This document shows positions 39,448 to 47,619 of a stretch of 64,000 nt of DNA, piece by piece. Source of the stretch: Thermoplasmata archaeon (GTDB lineage Archaea; Thermoplasmatota; Thermoplasmata; Lutacidiplasmatales; UBA184); NCBI GenBank assembly GCA_021828195.1, contig JAKASQ010000001.1, positions 105,202 through 169,201 on the forward strand, in the 5' to 3' direction. The notes beneath the pieces were generated by a model that ran no database searches, was not told the DNA's origin, and worked only from the letters and a program-made list of their open reading frames with translations. The translations under genes and the position numbers were made by a program. Numbering within the stretch: position 1 is the first letter of the stretch; every line of letters begins with the position of its first letter.

Positions 39448-40158
39448 GTGGACCACCCATTCGCGCTCGGGGTGACTTCTACGGCGCTGCTCGACCACCC
39501 GAAGAACGTCGACGATTTGAGCGACGACAAGGGATTCCAGTGGAAGTTTCACTGCGACATCTGCGGGAGCGGATACGACTCGGGCTTCATCGCTTCCAAG
39601 AGCGCGGCCTCTTCCCGAAGATTCGGTTTTCTCAGCTCGGGCCTTTCCGCCCTCGGGAGCGCGGCGAGCAGCGCCGGCGGCAGCCTCTCAAGCGGACTGG
39701 GAGGGGCGAGTCAGGCCGCCGGAGGGGCGAGCCAGTTCCGAGGCATGTCCGCCGACTGGCACAAAGAGCACGACAACGCCTTTGCGCAAGCGGTCAACGA
39801 GGCAAAGGTCCACTTCAAGATCTGCCCGAAGTGCAAGCTCTACGTCTGTCCCGACGATTGGAACAACGAGGCGGGGTTGTGCACCACCGATTCGCCGTCG
39901 CTCGCCGCGGAGATGCAGGCCGCCAAGGCTCAAGCCCGGATCGAGCAGATGCAGACCGCGGTCAAGGCCCAGTCGCAGTATGATGGTGACTCGACCGACC
40001 GCGCCACGATCTGCCCGGCCTGCGGCAAACCCTCGGGCGCGGGAAAGTTTTGCAACAATTGTGGAGCCCCCCTCGGGTTTCGGGTCTGTCCGAAGTGTCA
40101 GCACCAGAACCCATCGACCGTCAGCTTTTGCGGGGAGTGCGGCGCGAAGCTCGGGTGA
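39448..40158 (+). CDS. Zinc-ribbon protein with Gly/Ser/Ala-rich segment
   Basis: This 236-aa protein starts with GTG. Residues 30-45 form a first half ribbon (FHCDICGSGYDSGF). A flexible low-complexity Ser/Gly/Ala tract follows (LSALGSAASSAGGSLSSGLG). Next come a His-rich helix (SADWHKEHDNAFAQAVNEAK) with CPKCKLYVCPDDW, and two C-terminal double zinc ribbons (ICPACGKPSGAGKFCNNCG and VCPKCQHQNPSTVSFCGECG). The Gly/Ser/Ala tract might insert in or lie on a membrane. It is the second gene of the cluster. Confidence 0.75.
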   Translation: MDHPFALGVTSTALLDHPKNVDDLSDDKGFQWKFHCDICGSGYDSGFIASKSAASSRRFGFLSSGLSALGSAASSAGGSLSSGLGGASQAAGGASQFRGMSADWHKEHDNAFAQAVNEAKVHFKICPKCKLYVCPDDWNNEAGLCTTDSPSLAAEMQAAKAQARIEQMQTAVKAQSQYDGDSTDRATICPACGKPSGAGKFCNNCGAPLGFRVCPKCQHQNPSTVSFCGECGAKLG

Positions 40159-40169
40159 CCCGGTCGACC

Positions 40170-41483
40170 ATGTGCCGGTACTGCTTCTCCGACTCGCCGT
40201 GTGACCACGGAGCTGAAAAGACCCCAGGCTCCGCGTGTACATGCTCGCTCGCGGGGCCGAGCAAGTGTCCCGGCTGTGGATGCGAGTGCATGCCCTGGCA
40301 CTGGGGGCTCGGGTTCGTGGGTCCACTGTCCATCCGGTCGTTTTTCGGGGTCGGGGGTGACGAGAACCCCGGCTTCTCGGGATTCCCTGCGTCGAAGACC
40401 CAGATCGTGGACGCGGCCCGTGAAGCGCTTCAGGATGCGGAGGCCGACATGACCGATGTGGGCTGGCTCTCCGGAAACCTCCCAGACGGGACGTTTCGGG
40501 ATGTGGGCGAAGTATTCATTGCGCTGATGCCGGTCATTGCCTGCCGGGGGCAGGACGCTTCCGCGCTCGTGACGGCGCTCCCGATGACTGCGGTTGCGTC
40601 GGGGACACGAATGGTGGTCGGCACCGACCAGTCGGCCGTGCTCGTCGGCTCGGACGGTCGACCTCTGGATCGTTTTGGGCCCGGCGAGCACCTCCTATCG
40701 CGAGAGGCCGCTCCTCAAGCCGCCGCCGGATCCCGACCGGTGGCCGCCGGATTCGCGAGATCCGCGATCGACGCCACGCCGGTCTTCGCATCAACCCAGG
40801 AAGTTCGAACGTCGCTGAACCGCTCGACCCATACTCGCTCCGGGGAGAGCGTCGCCGTTCGTGGAAGCGTAACGGTATCGATCGGCGCGCTGCCCGAGTT
40901 TCTCGCGAAGGTGGGCTCGCGGCCACGCGGGCTCTCGGCTGCCGAGGGAGAGGCCGAGATCGCCAAGATCCTCGGATCGGCCCTGGAACAGACCGTAGCC
41001 TCCCACGAGATGAGGGAGCTGACGGGGTCGGGCGCCCTTCTCGAAACAGCCGTTCGCGCGGGGGCCGCGCAAGCCGGCCTCCGCGTACTGGCGCTGTCCT
41101 TCGAGCCGGTTACCGCTCTGTCCGCGGTGGATCAGTTAACCGCGGTTCAGGAGATGCAGCGCCGAGCGCTCGCAAACATGCCACCGGAAATGCAAGCCAA
41201 GATCTCGGCCCAGCTGACGCAGGCGATGGAACGGGCCCAAGCCGGGAGAGGGACCGTCGCGAGGGGAAAGAACGATGGGGCGCCCTCGGTCCCCGCCGCC
41301 CCGAGCCGTGCCACTCCCGCCGTGTTGACGTGCCCGTCGTGCCACGCTCCGAACGCTCCGGACCGCAAGTTCTGCGGGAACTGTGGCAAACCCCTCCCCT
41401 CCAAGCGCGTGTGCGCTAGCTGCGGGAAGGAGGCGGAACTCGTCGTGAAGTTCTGCGGCAGCTGCGGCGCCCGGCTAGCGTAA
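40170..41483 (+). CDS. SPFH/Band-7-like domain protein with N-terminal Cys-rich region and C-terminal zinc ribbons
   Basis: This protein has 437 aa from the ATG of MCRYCFSDSP. Residues 1-50 are Cys-rich (CSLAGPSKCPGCGCECMPWH). The middle resembles the SPFH group that is often fused to zinc ribbons: RMVVGTDQSAVLVGSDGRPL then DRFGPGEHLLS, later VRGSVTVSIGALPEFLAKVG, and the helix IAKILGSALEQTVASHEMRE. The C-terminus has two double zinc ribbons (LTCPSCHAPNAPDRKFCGNC and VCASCGKEAELVVKFCGSCG). There is no transmembrane helix. Such proteins assemble on membranes, and the two preceding zinc-ribbon genes probably encode partners. Confidence 0.75.
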   Translation: MCRYCFSDSPCDHGAEKTPGSACTCSLAGPSKCPGCGCECMPWHWGLGFVGPLSIRSFFGVGGDENPGFSGFPASKTQIVDAAREALQDAEADMTDVGWLSGNLPDGTFRDVGEVFIALMPVIACRGQDASALVTALPMTAVASGTRMVVGTDQSAVLVGSDGRPLDRFGPGEHLLSREAAPQAAAGSRPVAAGFARSAIDATPVFASTQEVRTSLNRSTHTRSGESVAVRGSVTVSIGALPEFLAKVGSRPRGLSAAEGEAEIAKILGSALEQTVASHEMRELTGSGALLETAVRAGAAQAGLRVLALSFEPVTALSAVDQLTAVQEMQRRALANMPPEMQAKISAQLTQAMERAQAGRGTVARGKNDGAPSVPAAPSRATPAVLTCPSCHAPNAPDRKFCGNCGKPLPSKRVCASCGKEAELVVKFCGSCGARLA

Positions 41484-41760
41484 CTCACACCCCATAGGAG
41501 GGACGAGGCAGAGAAATTGCACTCAGGAGACGGGGTCGAAGCGTAGGAATGCCTTCGAGCACGCGGTGCGATCCGAACTTGCGGTCGAATCCTGGTCAGC
41601 GATCTTCCACTCGATCTGACGCCACGGGGTCCGCGAGGGGGCACCCTTCGCTCTAGCGGCCGTGGGCGTTCGAACCATCGGGGATGAAGTACGATCCTCT
41701 TGAGGTGCGTCCACTCCCTCGTGAGCCGGAAGACGCTCGACGCCACGGCCGCGATGCCCT

Positions 41761-42630
41761 TCAGGGAATCTGCGCGGGGTTCATCCGACTGACGCCACCG
41801 CCGCCGCGGAGCCCGTCGAGCCTTGTGACTTCGTCGGGGGTGAGGGAGAAGTCGAAGATCCGTGCGTTCTCCGCGATCCGCCCTCGGTGCACCGACTTCG
41901 GGAGGACGATGAATCCATGCTCGATCCCCCATCGAAGCAGGATCTGCGCCGGAGTGCGGCCGTGCGCCTGGGCGATGCGGGACACCGTAGGGTCCCCGAA
42001 TCGAAGTCCGCGGGTCAGCGGGGCCCACGCTTCCAGCCGGATTCCTCGGCGCTCGCAATAGCCCGCGAGCTCCGGATCGTAGACGAACGGATGGAACTCG
42101 ACCTGGTTCACCGCCGGCACCGTTTTCGAGCTCGCCGCGAGCTCTTCGAGGTGCCGCACGGTGTAGTTGCTCACCCCGATGGCTCGGCAAACCCCTTCGC
42201 GTTGGAGCTTCTCCAGTCCTCGCCAAGAGTCGATTCGATCCTGGGGGGAGTTCGCCCGAGGTGAGTGGATGAGATAGAGGTCGATGTAGGAGAACCCAAG
42301 CCGCTCCAGGCTCGCGTGTGCGGCCTTCTGAGAGCGCTCGAATCCCTGGTCCGTGTGCCAGAGCTTGGTCGTGACGAACACGTCCTCGCGAGGGATCCCG
42401 CTTGCTCGGACGGCTTGTCCAACATCCGCCTCGTTTTCGTAGAGCGTCGCCGTGTCGATATGGCGATACCCGAGTTCGAGCGCCCAGGCGACGGCCTGTC
42501 GGGTCACTGGACCCGGTGGAGACAGGTAGACACCGAGCCCGAGCATCGGGATCTCGCTTCCTTGGTTCAGACGCACGCGGGGGTCGCTTCGGGGAGTGGA
42601 CGCGGCGGACACCCCCGGGACAACCCCCAT
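41761..42630 (-). CDS. Aldo/keto reductase
   Basis: This is a 289-aa AKR barrel: LGYRHIDTATLYENEADVGQ contains the catalytic Asp and Tyr, VFVTTKLWHTD the Lys, and YIDLYLIHSP the His. The NADPH pocket is near the C-terminus (VLPKSVHRGRIAENARIFDF). The sequence is close to the 2,5-diketo-gluconate reductase group, but the substrate is open. The first 18 residues are not conserved, so translation may start slightly later. Confidence 0.88.
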   Translation of the reverse strand: MGVVPGVSAASTPRSDPRVRLNQGSEIPMLGLGVYLSPPGPVTRQAVAWALELGYRHIDTATLYENEADVGQAVRASGIPREDVFVTTKLWHTDQGFERSQKAAHASLERLGFSYIDLYLIHSPRANSPQDRIDSWRGLEKLQREGVCRAIGVSNYTVRHLEELAASSKTVPAVNQVEFHPFVYDPELAGYCERRGIRLEAWAPLTRGLRFGDPTVSRIAQAHGRTPAQILLRWGIEHGFIVLPKSVHRGRIAENARIFDFSLTPDEVTRLDGLRGGGGVSRMNPAQIP

Positions 42631-42658
42631 CGGTGCTTATCGTGCGTCGCCCGCCGCC

Positions 42659-43435
42659 CTAGCGCGCGCCGTTCGTGCGCCTTCGGGAGGTCGGGAGGCC
42701 TTCCGGCCAAACTGGGTCCTCACCGGTGGAGGCGCTCCGGTAGGCGTCCGCATAGCCGATCGACAATAGACCGTAGGTCACGAAGAGCGGGGCGATCGCG
42801 AAGATGAACGGTGCGAGCGCGAGGAACATCGCCGGCCAGTTCGTGAAGAAGTCGATGAAGAGACCTACGATCGCCTGGCCGAGAGCGAGACCGGAGATCA
42901 TCGAGACGCCGAGCGACCATGCGAACGCGGCCCAGCCCAGCACCCGGCCGGTCGAACCCTGGAGCGGATCGACCATCGCTCGCAGCCGGTGGATCCACGC
43001 ACCGATGGCGAAGACCAGGGCTCCGCCGATGATCCACGCGAGGAGGGCCGGGGTGTCGCCGCCCCCGACGGTGCCGAGCCCGAAGTTGAGGAGGGCGGTT
43101 GCGACTATTCCTCCTCCGAACATCGAGATCGTCGGCCAAGGAACCCCACGGTGGGCCGGAGGAACGGGTCGTGGATGAAGTCGGTTCCATTCGTGAAGAC
43201 CCCGCCAGAGGAAGTAGAACCCGGCCAGGGTCGCCGCGATGCTGAGGTAGTATCCGAGCGGGTTCGTCCGGACCGGGCCCACGCTGATGAGAATCTGATA
43301 GATCTCGGTCACCGCCTCCATGAGGAAGCCTCCGATGAGTGCCCGGATCGCATGACGTTCGGAGGTGACCTGCGGCATGACGAGCCAGCGCCACCCCGGC
43401 GGCGGTGAGAGCGTGGGCGAGGAGGCCGGAATCAT
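42659..43435 (-). CDS. Polytopic membrane protein of unknown function
   Basis: With the ATG at 43435 the protein has 258 aa and about seven transmembrane helices, for example YLSIAATLAGFYFLWRGL, VATALLNFGLGTVGG and PAMFLALAPFIFAIAPLFVT. The ORF in the track adds 88 codons of unlikely sequence. A later Met (MPQVTSERHA) is an alternative start. The sequence starts with AIRALIGGFLMEAVTEIYQI and ends in an Arg-rich tail. No family was recognised. Confidence 0.6.
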   Translation of the reverse strand: MIPASSPTLSPPPGWRWLVMPQVTSERHAIRALIGGFLMEAVTEIYQILISVGPVRTNPLGYYLSIAATLAGFYFLWRGLHEWNRLHPRPVPPAHRGVPWPTISMFGGGIVATALLNFGLGTVGGGDTPALLAWIIGGALVFAIGAWIHRLRAMVDPLQGSTGRVLGWAAFAWSLGVSMISGLALGQAIVGLFIDFFTNWPAMFLALAPFIFAIAPLFVTYGLLSIGYADAYRSASTGEDPVWPEGLPTSRRRTNGAR

Positions 43436-43546
43436 CGACGAGGCCCCGGAGAATCCGGGAGCGGAAGGCAATACCCTAGGGCGCACGTTTCCGGGCAGGC
43501 GATGCTCCGAATGGATGTCCGAGCATCGATCTGCCGAGAGTTGGGC

Positions 43547-43848
43547 GGTAGCGACCCGGATCGGACGCGACCGGCCGCTCGGAGAGGTTCGGGAACAAGC
43601 GCCATCTACAGCCCCCCGGCTCGCCGTACTTCGCCCCGGACCGTCTGACCAAGGGGGCCTCCTCGACGTGGATCGGGTACCCGAAGCAGGTGATTCCATC
43701 GATGCGGGTGAAGATCCATCACGAACTCCAGCGCGACGGAGCTCGGCCTCTTGAAGCCGGCGCGACCTCCGAGAATGGCGCCGTCGGCATCACCCGTCAA
43801 GCGTACCGAAACTTCGTCAGGGTCGTTCGGGCGACCGGGACGCGCTGA
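43547..43848 (+). other. Coding-like fragment without start codon on the + strand
   Basis: After an in-frame TAG, one + strand frame reads RFGNKRHLQPPGSPYFAPDR then LTKGASSTWIGYPKQVIPSM and RVKIHHELQRDGARPLEAG, ending at TGA 43846-43848. Third positions are GC-rich and second positions are not, as in genes of this window. There is no early start; the only ATG (43702) leaves 48 codons. It overlaps the 3' end of the minus-strand gene by about 50 bp. It may be the end of a lost gene or a leaderless small gene; no family is recognised. Confidence 0.3.
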
Positions 43849-44420
43849 GCTACCGAACCCAACAGATCGTGGATCGCATCTCGGGTCCACACGCCGTTCA
43901 GGTCGAGCGAGATGGCGTGGCGACGCTGGGTGCGACGGACGACCACGTCGACTCGATGGCCCTGCTGGTCGGAAAGTCGTGCGGCGAAGGACCGCGCCTT
44001 GAGCAGGGGGGACGCGCCGTCGCCCTCGAGCACGGCGAGGAGATCTCCCACCGGTTCGTTCGAGCCCCGACGCGACTTCTCCGCGGGTAGAGGAAGCCAG
44101 CCGCCCGGGGAAACCTCCCAGTGATCGATCTGCCGAAACCGCCGGGCGGAAAGCGCATGAAGAGTCCCGACCGTGAGCAGCACCAGATCGGGTGTCCGCG
44201 CGACCTGAGCCCGGGACAGGGCCCGCTCGACCTGTTGGAGGTGAGGGGCGTCTCCCCGAAGGGCGGCGTCGGTGGAGACGTCGATGTCGAGATGGGCGTG
44301 ATCGTACGGTCGGCGCTTCGCGCGTCGGTTCGCCCGCGGACCCGATACCGGCTCGTTGAGGATCGAGACGGGTCCGATTAGGTCGGGTGCGGAAAGTGCG
44401 AGGGGTTTGGATGCGGGCAC
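43797..44420 (-). CDS. Hypothetical 207-aa protein
   Basis: This ORF starts with GTG and has a mixed alpha/beta look: HAHLDIDVSTDAALRGDAPH, LSRAQVARTPDLVLLTVGTL then HALSARRFRQI, VVRRTQRRHAISLDLNGVWT. It has no signal or transmembrane helix. Codon preference is consistent with coding. It lies 69 bp downstream of the DUF167 gene on the same strand and may be co-transcribed. No family was recognised. Confidence 0.5.
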   Translation of the reverse strand: MPASKPLALSAPDLIGPVSILNEPVSGPRANRRAKRRPYDHAHLDIDVSTDAALRGDAPHLQQVERALSRAQVARTPDLVLLTVGTLHALSARRFRQIDHWEVSPGGWLPLPAEKSRRGSNEPVGDLLAVLEGDGASPLLKARSFAARLSDQQGHRVDVVVRRTQRRHAISLDLNGVWTRDAIHDLLGSVAQRVPVARTTLTKFRYA

Positions 44421-44489
44421 CGAGGCGACAGTCGATCACCCCGCCGATAACCTTTGCTGGAAGCGACCGGCTCGATGGTTCGAGCGGTG

Positions 44490-44795
44490 TTACCGGCCCG
44501 AGCCTCGGTCCGGATCCAGGGCCGATAGGGCGCGGGCGCGCAGCCGGTTCGTGGTCTCGATATCGGTGAGGCTCTCGATCTCCAGCATCTTCGCTCGCGA
44601 GGTTCCGGACCGTACCCAGTGAACCGCGGAGTGGGGCACCGAAAGCCAGTCCGCGATCAGGATCGCCACCGAACGGTTGGCCTCTCCGTGCGTGGGAGCT
44701 GCCCGGCAACTCACGACCCAGCGTTGGCGCCACGCGTCCCAGGCGAGTGCGTCGTTCGCAGCGGCGGGCTTCACCCACATGGAGATCCGGGCCAT
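44490..44795 (-). CDS. DUF167 (UPF0235) family protein
   Basis: This 101-aa protein fits DUF167: MARISMWVKPAAANDALAWD, then WVVSCRAAPTHGEANRSVAI, LIADWLSVPHSAVHWVRSGT, and SRAKMLEIESL. The motif with APPxxGxAN is kept in variant form (AAPTHGEAN). The family is a small alpha/beta fold of unknown function, widely conserved. It sits between the MFS exporter and the hypothetical gene, all on the minus strand. Confidence 0.83.
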   Translation of the reverse strand: MARISMWVKPAAANDALAWDAWRQRWVVSCRAAPTHGEANRSVAILIADWLSVPHSAVHWVRSGTSRAKMLEIESLTDIETTNRLRARALSALDPDRGSGR

Positions 44796-44824
44796 CGTTC
44801 TCCTCGACTTGAGAGCGTGCGATG

Positions 44825-46381
44825 TCAGAGAGCGCTCGCCCCTTCGAGCGGCTCGATCGGTTGGGCCGGGGCGCTTTCGGCGTCGGGGAGCGCATCGGAC
44901 TTGCGAGGCAAGCGGCCCCTCAGGAAGAGGATGAACACGAGCGCGACGACGAGCAGCGCGACCATGACCGCGAAGGTCTGGTCATACGAGCTGATCAACG
45001 ATTCGGGAAGCACCGGGTCCAGCATCGAGAATCGGGTCTCCTGAAAGGAGGTCAGCACCGATAGTCCGATCGCGCCCCCGAGCGTTTGGAGGAACTGGAT
45101 CAGACCTCCGGCCTCTCCGACATCGACGCTCGCGACCTCGTTCTGCGCCGCGAGCAGAAACACCGGGAAGGTCAGCCCGATCCCGAAGCCGAGAGGGATC
45201 AACGGGAGAATGATGCCTCCCACCGGGATGAACCCGAGGTAGAAGGTCCACAGCGGGGTGGCGACCGTAAGGGTCGTAAGGCCCATCATTCCGGCCAGAC
45301 CGATCACGACCCCGACGAGCGCGACGGTTCGGTAGGACATGCGGGTCAGTAGCTGGCCGCCCAGCGCGGCTCCGACGACGAGCGGAATCACGAGGAAGTA
45401 CAGGATGTCCCGCACCACATCCGCCGGATTGCTCGCCGTGGGATCAAGAGCGCCGGCGACCACCAAGGACAGGAACGTCGCGACCGGATAGAACACCATC
45501 CCGATGAAGAACGTCGCACCGCTTCCGGCGGCCACGACCCGGTGGGCGAAGAGGCGGACCGGGACGAGCGGGTTCTCCGCCCGGTATTCCCGGATCACAA
45601 AGGCGATCACGAGGACGACGCACACGGAGAGCAGGCCGATCACGCGGGGGTCGGTCCACGACCAGCCCTCACCGGAGATCTGGTAGAGCGGGAACATGAG
45701 CGTCGCCACCCACCCCGACAGGAGCGCGGCGCCGACAAGGTCGAAACGTCGTGCGCGCTCCGGAACGAGGGGACCCAGGGTCGTGGCGATGAGCACGAAC
45801 CCGAGGAGTCCGATTGGGATGTTGACGTAGAAGATCCAGCGCCAGGTGGTGAACCCGAGGATAGCGCTTCCGAGCAAGGGTCCGGCCACGACGGCGATGC
45901 CGAAGACCCCCGAGAGCAGCCCGATGACCCGGGCGCGGGTCTCCGGCGGAAAGGAGACCGCGACGATAGCGATGCCGACCGGGAAGAACCCTCCACTTCC
46001 GAACCCCTGGACCGCTCGGAACACGACGAGTTCCGAGAGGTTCTGACTGAGTCCGGAGAAGATCGAACCGACGATGAAGATCAAGAGGCCGCCCAGGAAG
46101 ACGTTCCGCCGGCTGCGCAGATCGGAGAGTTTGGCGAAGATCGGGATGGCGATGGCGGACGCGATGACGTAAGCGCTGATGACGAACGTTCCGCTGTTCG
46201 GTTGGCCGAAATCCCCCAGGATCGTGGAGAGGGCGGTGAGGACCACGAAGTTATCGAGCGCACCCATCAGGAGCGCGAGCAGGATCCCGACCACCACCAG
46301 GAGTTCGAAGCGTCGGCTCGGCCGGGCCGCGGACGGGGTCGCTGCGACCTCGCGGCCGGCATCGGTCGAGAGATCGGTCAC
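44825..46381 (-). CDS. DHA2-type MFS drug exporter (14 transmembrane helices)
   Basis: With the GTG at 46381 (VTDLSTDAGRE) the protein has 518 aa. It has an EmrB/QacA-like N-terminus (LLMGALDNFVVLTALSTILG), motif A KLSDLRSRRNVFLGGL, motif C-type segment VFGIAVVAGPLLGSAILGF, and a total of about 14 hydrophobic segments. The longer ORF from 46495 runs into the promoter region. The divergent HxlR-type gene likely regulates it. The substrate is not predictable beyond lipophilic or cationic drugs. Confidence 0.85.
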   Translation of the reverse strand: MTDLSTDAGREVAATPSAARPSRRFELLVVVGILLALLMGALDNFVVLTALSTILGDFGQPNSGTFVISAYVIASAIAIPIFAKLSDLRSRRNVFLGGLLIFIVGSIFSGLSQNLSELVVFRAVQGFGSGGFFPVGIAIVAVSFPPETRARVIGLLSGVFGIAVVAGPLLGSAILGFTTWRWIFYVNIPIGLLGFVLIATTLGPLVPERARRFDLVGAALLSGWVATLMFPLYQISGEGWSWTDPRVIGLLSVCVVLVIAFVIREYRAENPLVPVRLFAHRVVAAGSGATFFIGMVFYPVATFLSLVVAGALDPTASNPADVVRDILYFLVIPLVVGAALGGQLLTRMSYRTVALVGVVIGLAGMMGLTTLTVATPLWTFYLGFIPVGGIILPLIPLGFGIGLTFPVFLLAAQNEVASVDVGEAGGLIQFLQTLGGAIGLSVLTSFQETRFSMLDPVLPESLISSYDQTFAVMVALLVVALVFILFLRGRLPRKSDALPDAESAPAQPIEPLEGASAL

Positions 46382-46476
46382 GAAGTTCGCCCGGCCAGCG
46401 CACCGAGGCTCCTTACTTAAACTTTGGATTCTAAAGCACAAGGATTTCACCTGGTGATGCCTCGGGTGCCCCCACG

Positions 46477-46941
46477 ATGAAGACCGCTCGCGCACCGCCG
46501 GGCTCCCCTTCCTGCAACTTCGAGGCCACGTTCGAGCTTCTCGGCCAGAAGCACGTCCTCGTCATTCTGCGAGCTCTGTTGGAGAAGAGCCCGCGGCGGT
46601 TCAACGAGCTGCAGACGAGTGTCTCCGTCAACACCGCAACGCTCTCGGATCGGCTGAAGCGTCTGGAGAACCTGGGCATCGTCCAGCGCCGTGCGCTCGC
46701 CGCCACGCCCCGACAGATCGAGTACCGCCTCACACCGATGGGCTGGGACCTGCTGAAGATCTTCCGGACGATGATGGAGTGGCGGCGGAAGTACTCGGCG
46801 GGTACCGGGTCGCGGGAAAGGTGCCCCCGAGCAAGGCGAGACCGAATCCGGGTTGAGCAATCGCCCCGGCGGCTGGATTCGCTCGTGCCCTACATCCGAG
46901 GAGGCTGCGGCGTCGATCGGCGCGATAGGAATGCCATGTAG
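46477..46941 (+). CDS. HxlR-family transcriptional regulator
   Basis: The protein has a winged-helix HxlR domain in its first 110 residues: SCNFEATFELLGQKHVLVIL (Cys and the first helix), RRFNELQTSVSVNTATLSDR then LKRLENLGIVQRR, and YRLTPMGWDLLKIFRTMMEW. The last 40 residues are Arg-rich and overlap the 3' end of the opposite methyltransferase gene by 52 bp, so a shortened true end is possible. HxlR proteins respond to aldehydes or electrophiles. It probably controls the divergent MFS exporter; the intergenic region has an AT-rich cttaaactttgg. Confidence 0.85.
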   Translation: MKTARAPPGSPSCNFEATFELLGQKHVLVILRALLEKSPRRFNELQTSVSVNTATLSDRLKRLENLGIVQRRALAATPRQIEYRLTPMGWDLLKIFRTMMEWRRKYSAGTGSRERCPRARRDRIRVEQSPRRLDSLVPYIRGGCGVDRRDRNAM

Positions 46942-47564
46942 CACGCCGGTCCGGCCTCCTCGCTCTCCGCCTGGAATGCGGTGTGGACGAACAGAAACTT
47001 TGGCTCGAACGCGACCGCTACCTCCTCGAGGGAAGGGCGGTGAGGGGGCCCCCGCGCCCCGGTGTGCTCGCGCGCGACCCAGGTCAGCACAAACCTTCCA
47101 TCGCGCCGGAGGACGCGATGAACCTCGGCGGCGTACTCTGCGCGACGCCCGATCGGGAGGGTGTGGAAGCATCCGTGATCGATCCCTCCGTCCAGCGAAC
47201 CGTCGCCGAACGGGAGGGCGAGGGCGTCCCCCTCCCGAACATCTACGCGGACCCTCGCCTTGGAGGCTCGCTCCCGGGCGGCGGCGACCGCGCCGGGCGA
47301 GATATCGATCCCGTGGGCCACGTAGCCCTGCTTCGCGAGGAATATCACGTTCGAGCCGGCTCCGCAACCGATGTCGAGGATCGACCCTCCCTTCGGAAGG
47401 AATCCCTGCGAGACGGCCAGCCGGGTCGATGGGCTCGGCCCCGGATCGAACCATGGGAGTTGATGGTACGGCGTTCTCTCGTACGTCGTTCTCCACCGCG
47501 CGCGCGCCTGTGCCGAGAGGCCGACGGGAGGACGCGCCGAGGGGCGTTGAGCCGCTCGCTTCAC
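46890..47564 (-). CDS. Class I SAM-dependent methyltransferase
   Basis: This 224-aa protein has the SAM-binding motif SILDIGCGAGSNVIFLAKQG, then VAHGIDISPGAVAAARERAS, DVREGDALALPFGDGSLDGG and HRVLRRDGRFVLTWVARE. The N-terminal lid (WRTTYERTPYHQLPWFDPGP) suggests a TehB/thiopurine-like small-molecule methyltransferase. It is downstream of the second MFS exporter on the same strand (55 bp gap). Confidence 0.82.
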   Translation of the reverse strand: MKRAAQRPSARPPVGLSAQARARWRTTYERTPYHQLPWFDPGPSPSTRLAVSQGFLPKGGSILDIGCGAGSNVIFLAKQGYVAHGIDISPGAVAAARERASKARVRVDVREGDALALPFGDGSLDGGIDHGCFHTLPIGRRAEYAAEVHRVLRRDGRFVLTWVAREHTGARGPPHRPSLEEVAVAFEPKFLFVHTAFQAESEEAGPACYMAFLSRRSTPQPPRM

Positions 47565-47619
47565 CTCGCTCCTTCCCTCCGATCAGACCGGTTCCCCAGA
47601 TGAGGGCTTCGGCAAGCCA

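Noticed and set aside
41147-42226. 359-aa minus-strand ORF
   Set aside because: It runs antisense through the SPFH/zinc-ribbon gene and across the aldo/keto reductase in another frame, with no domain.
43606-44895. 429-aa minus-strand ORF
   Set aside because: It crosses the DUF167 and hypothetical genes in another frame and has shadow composition.
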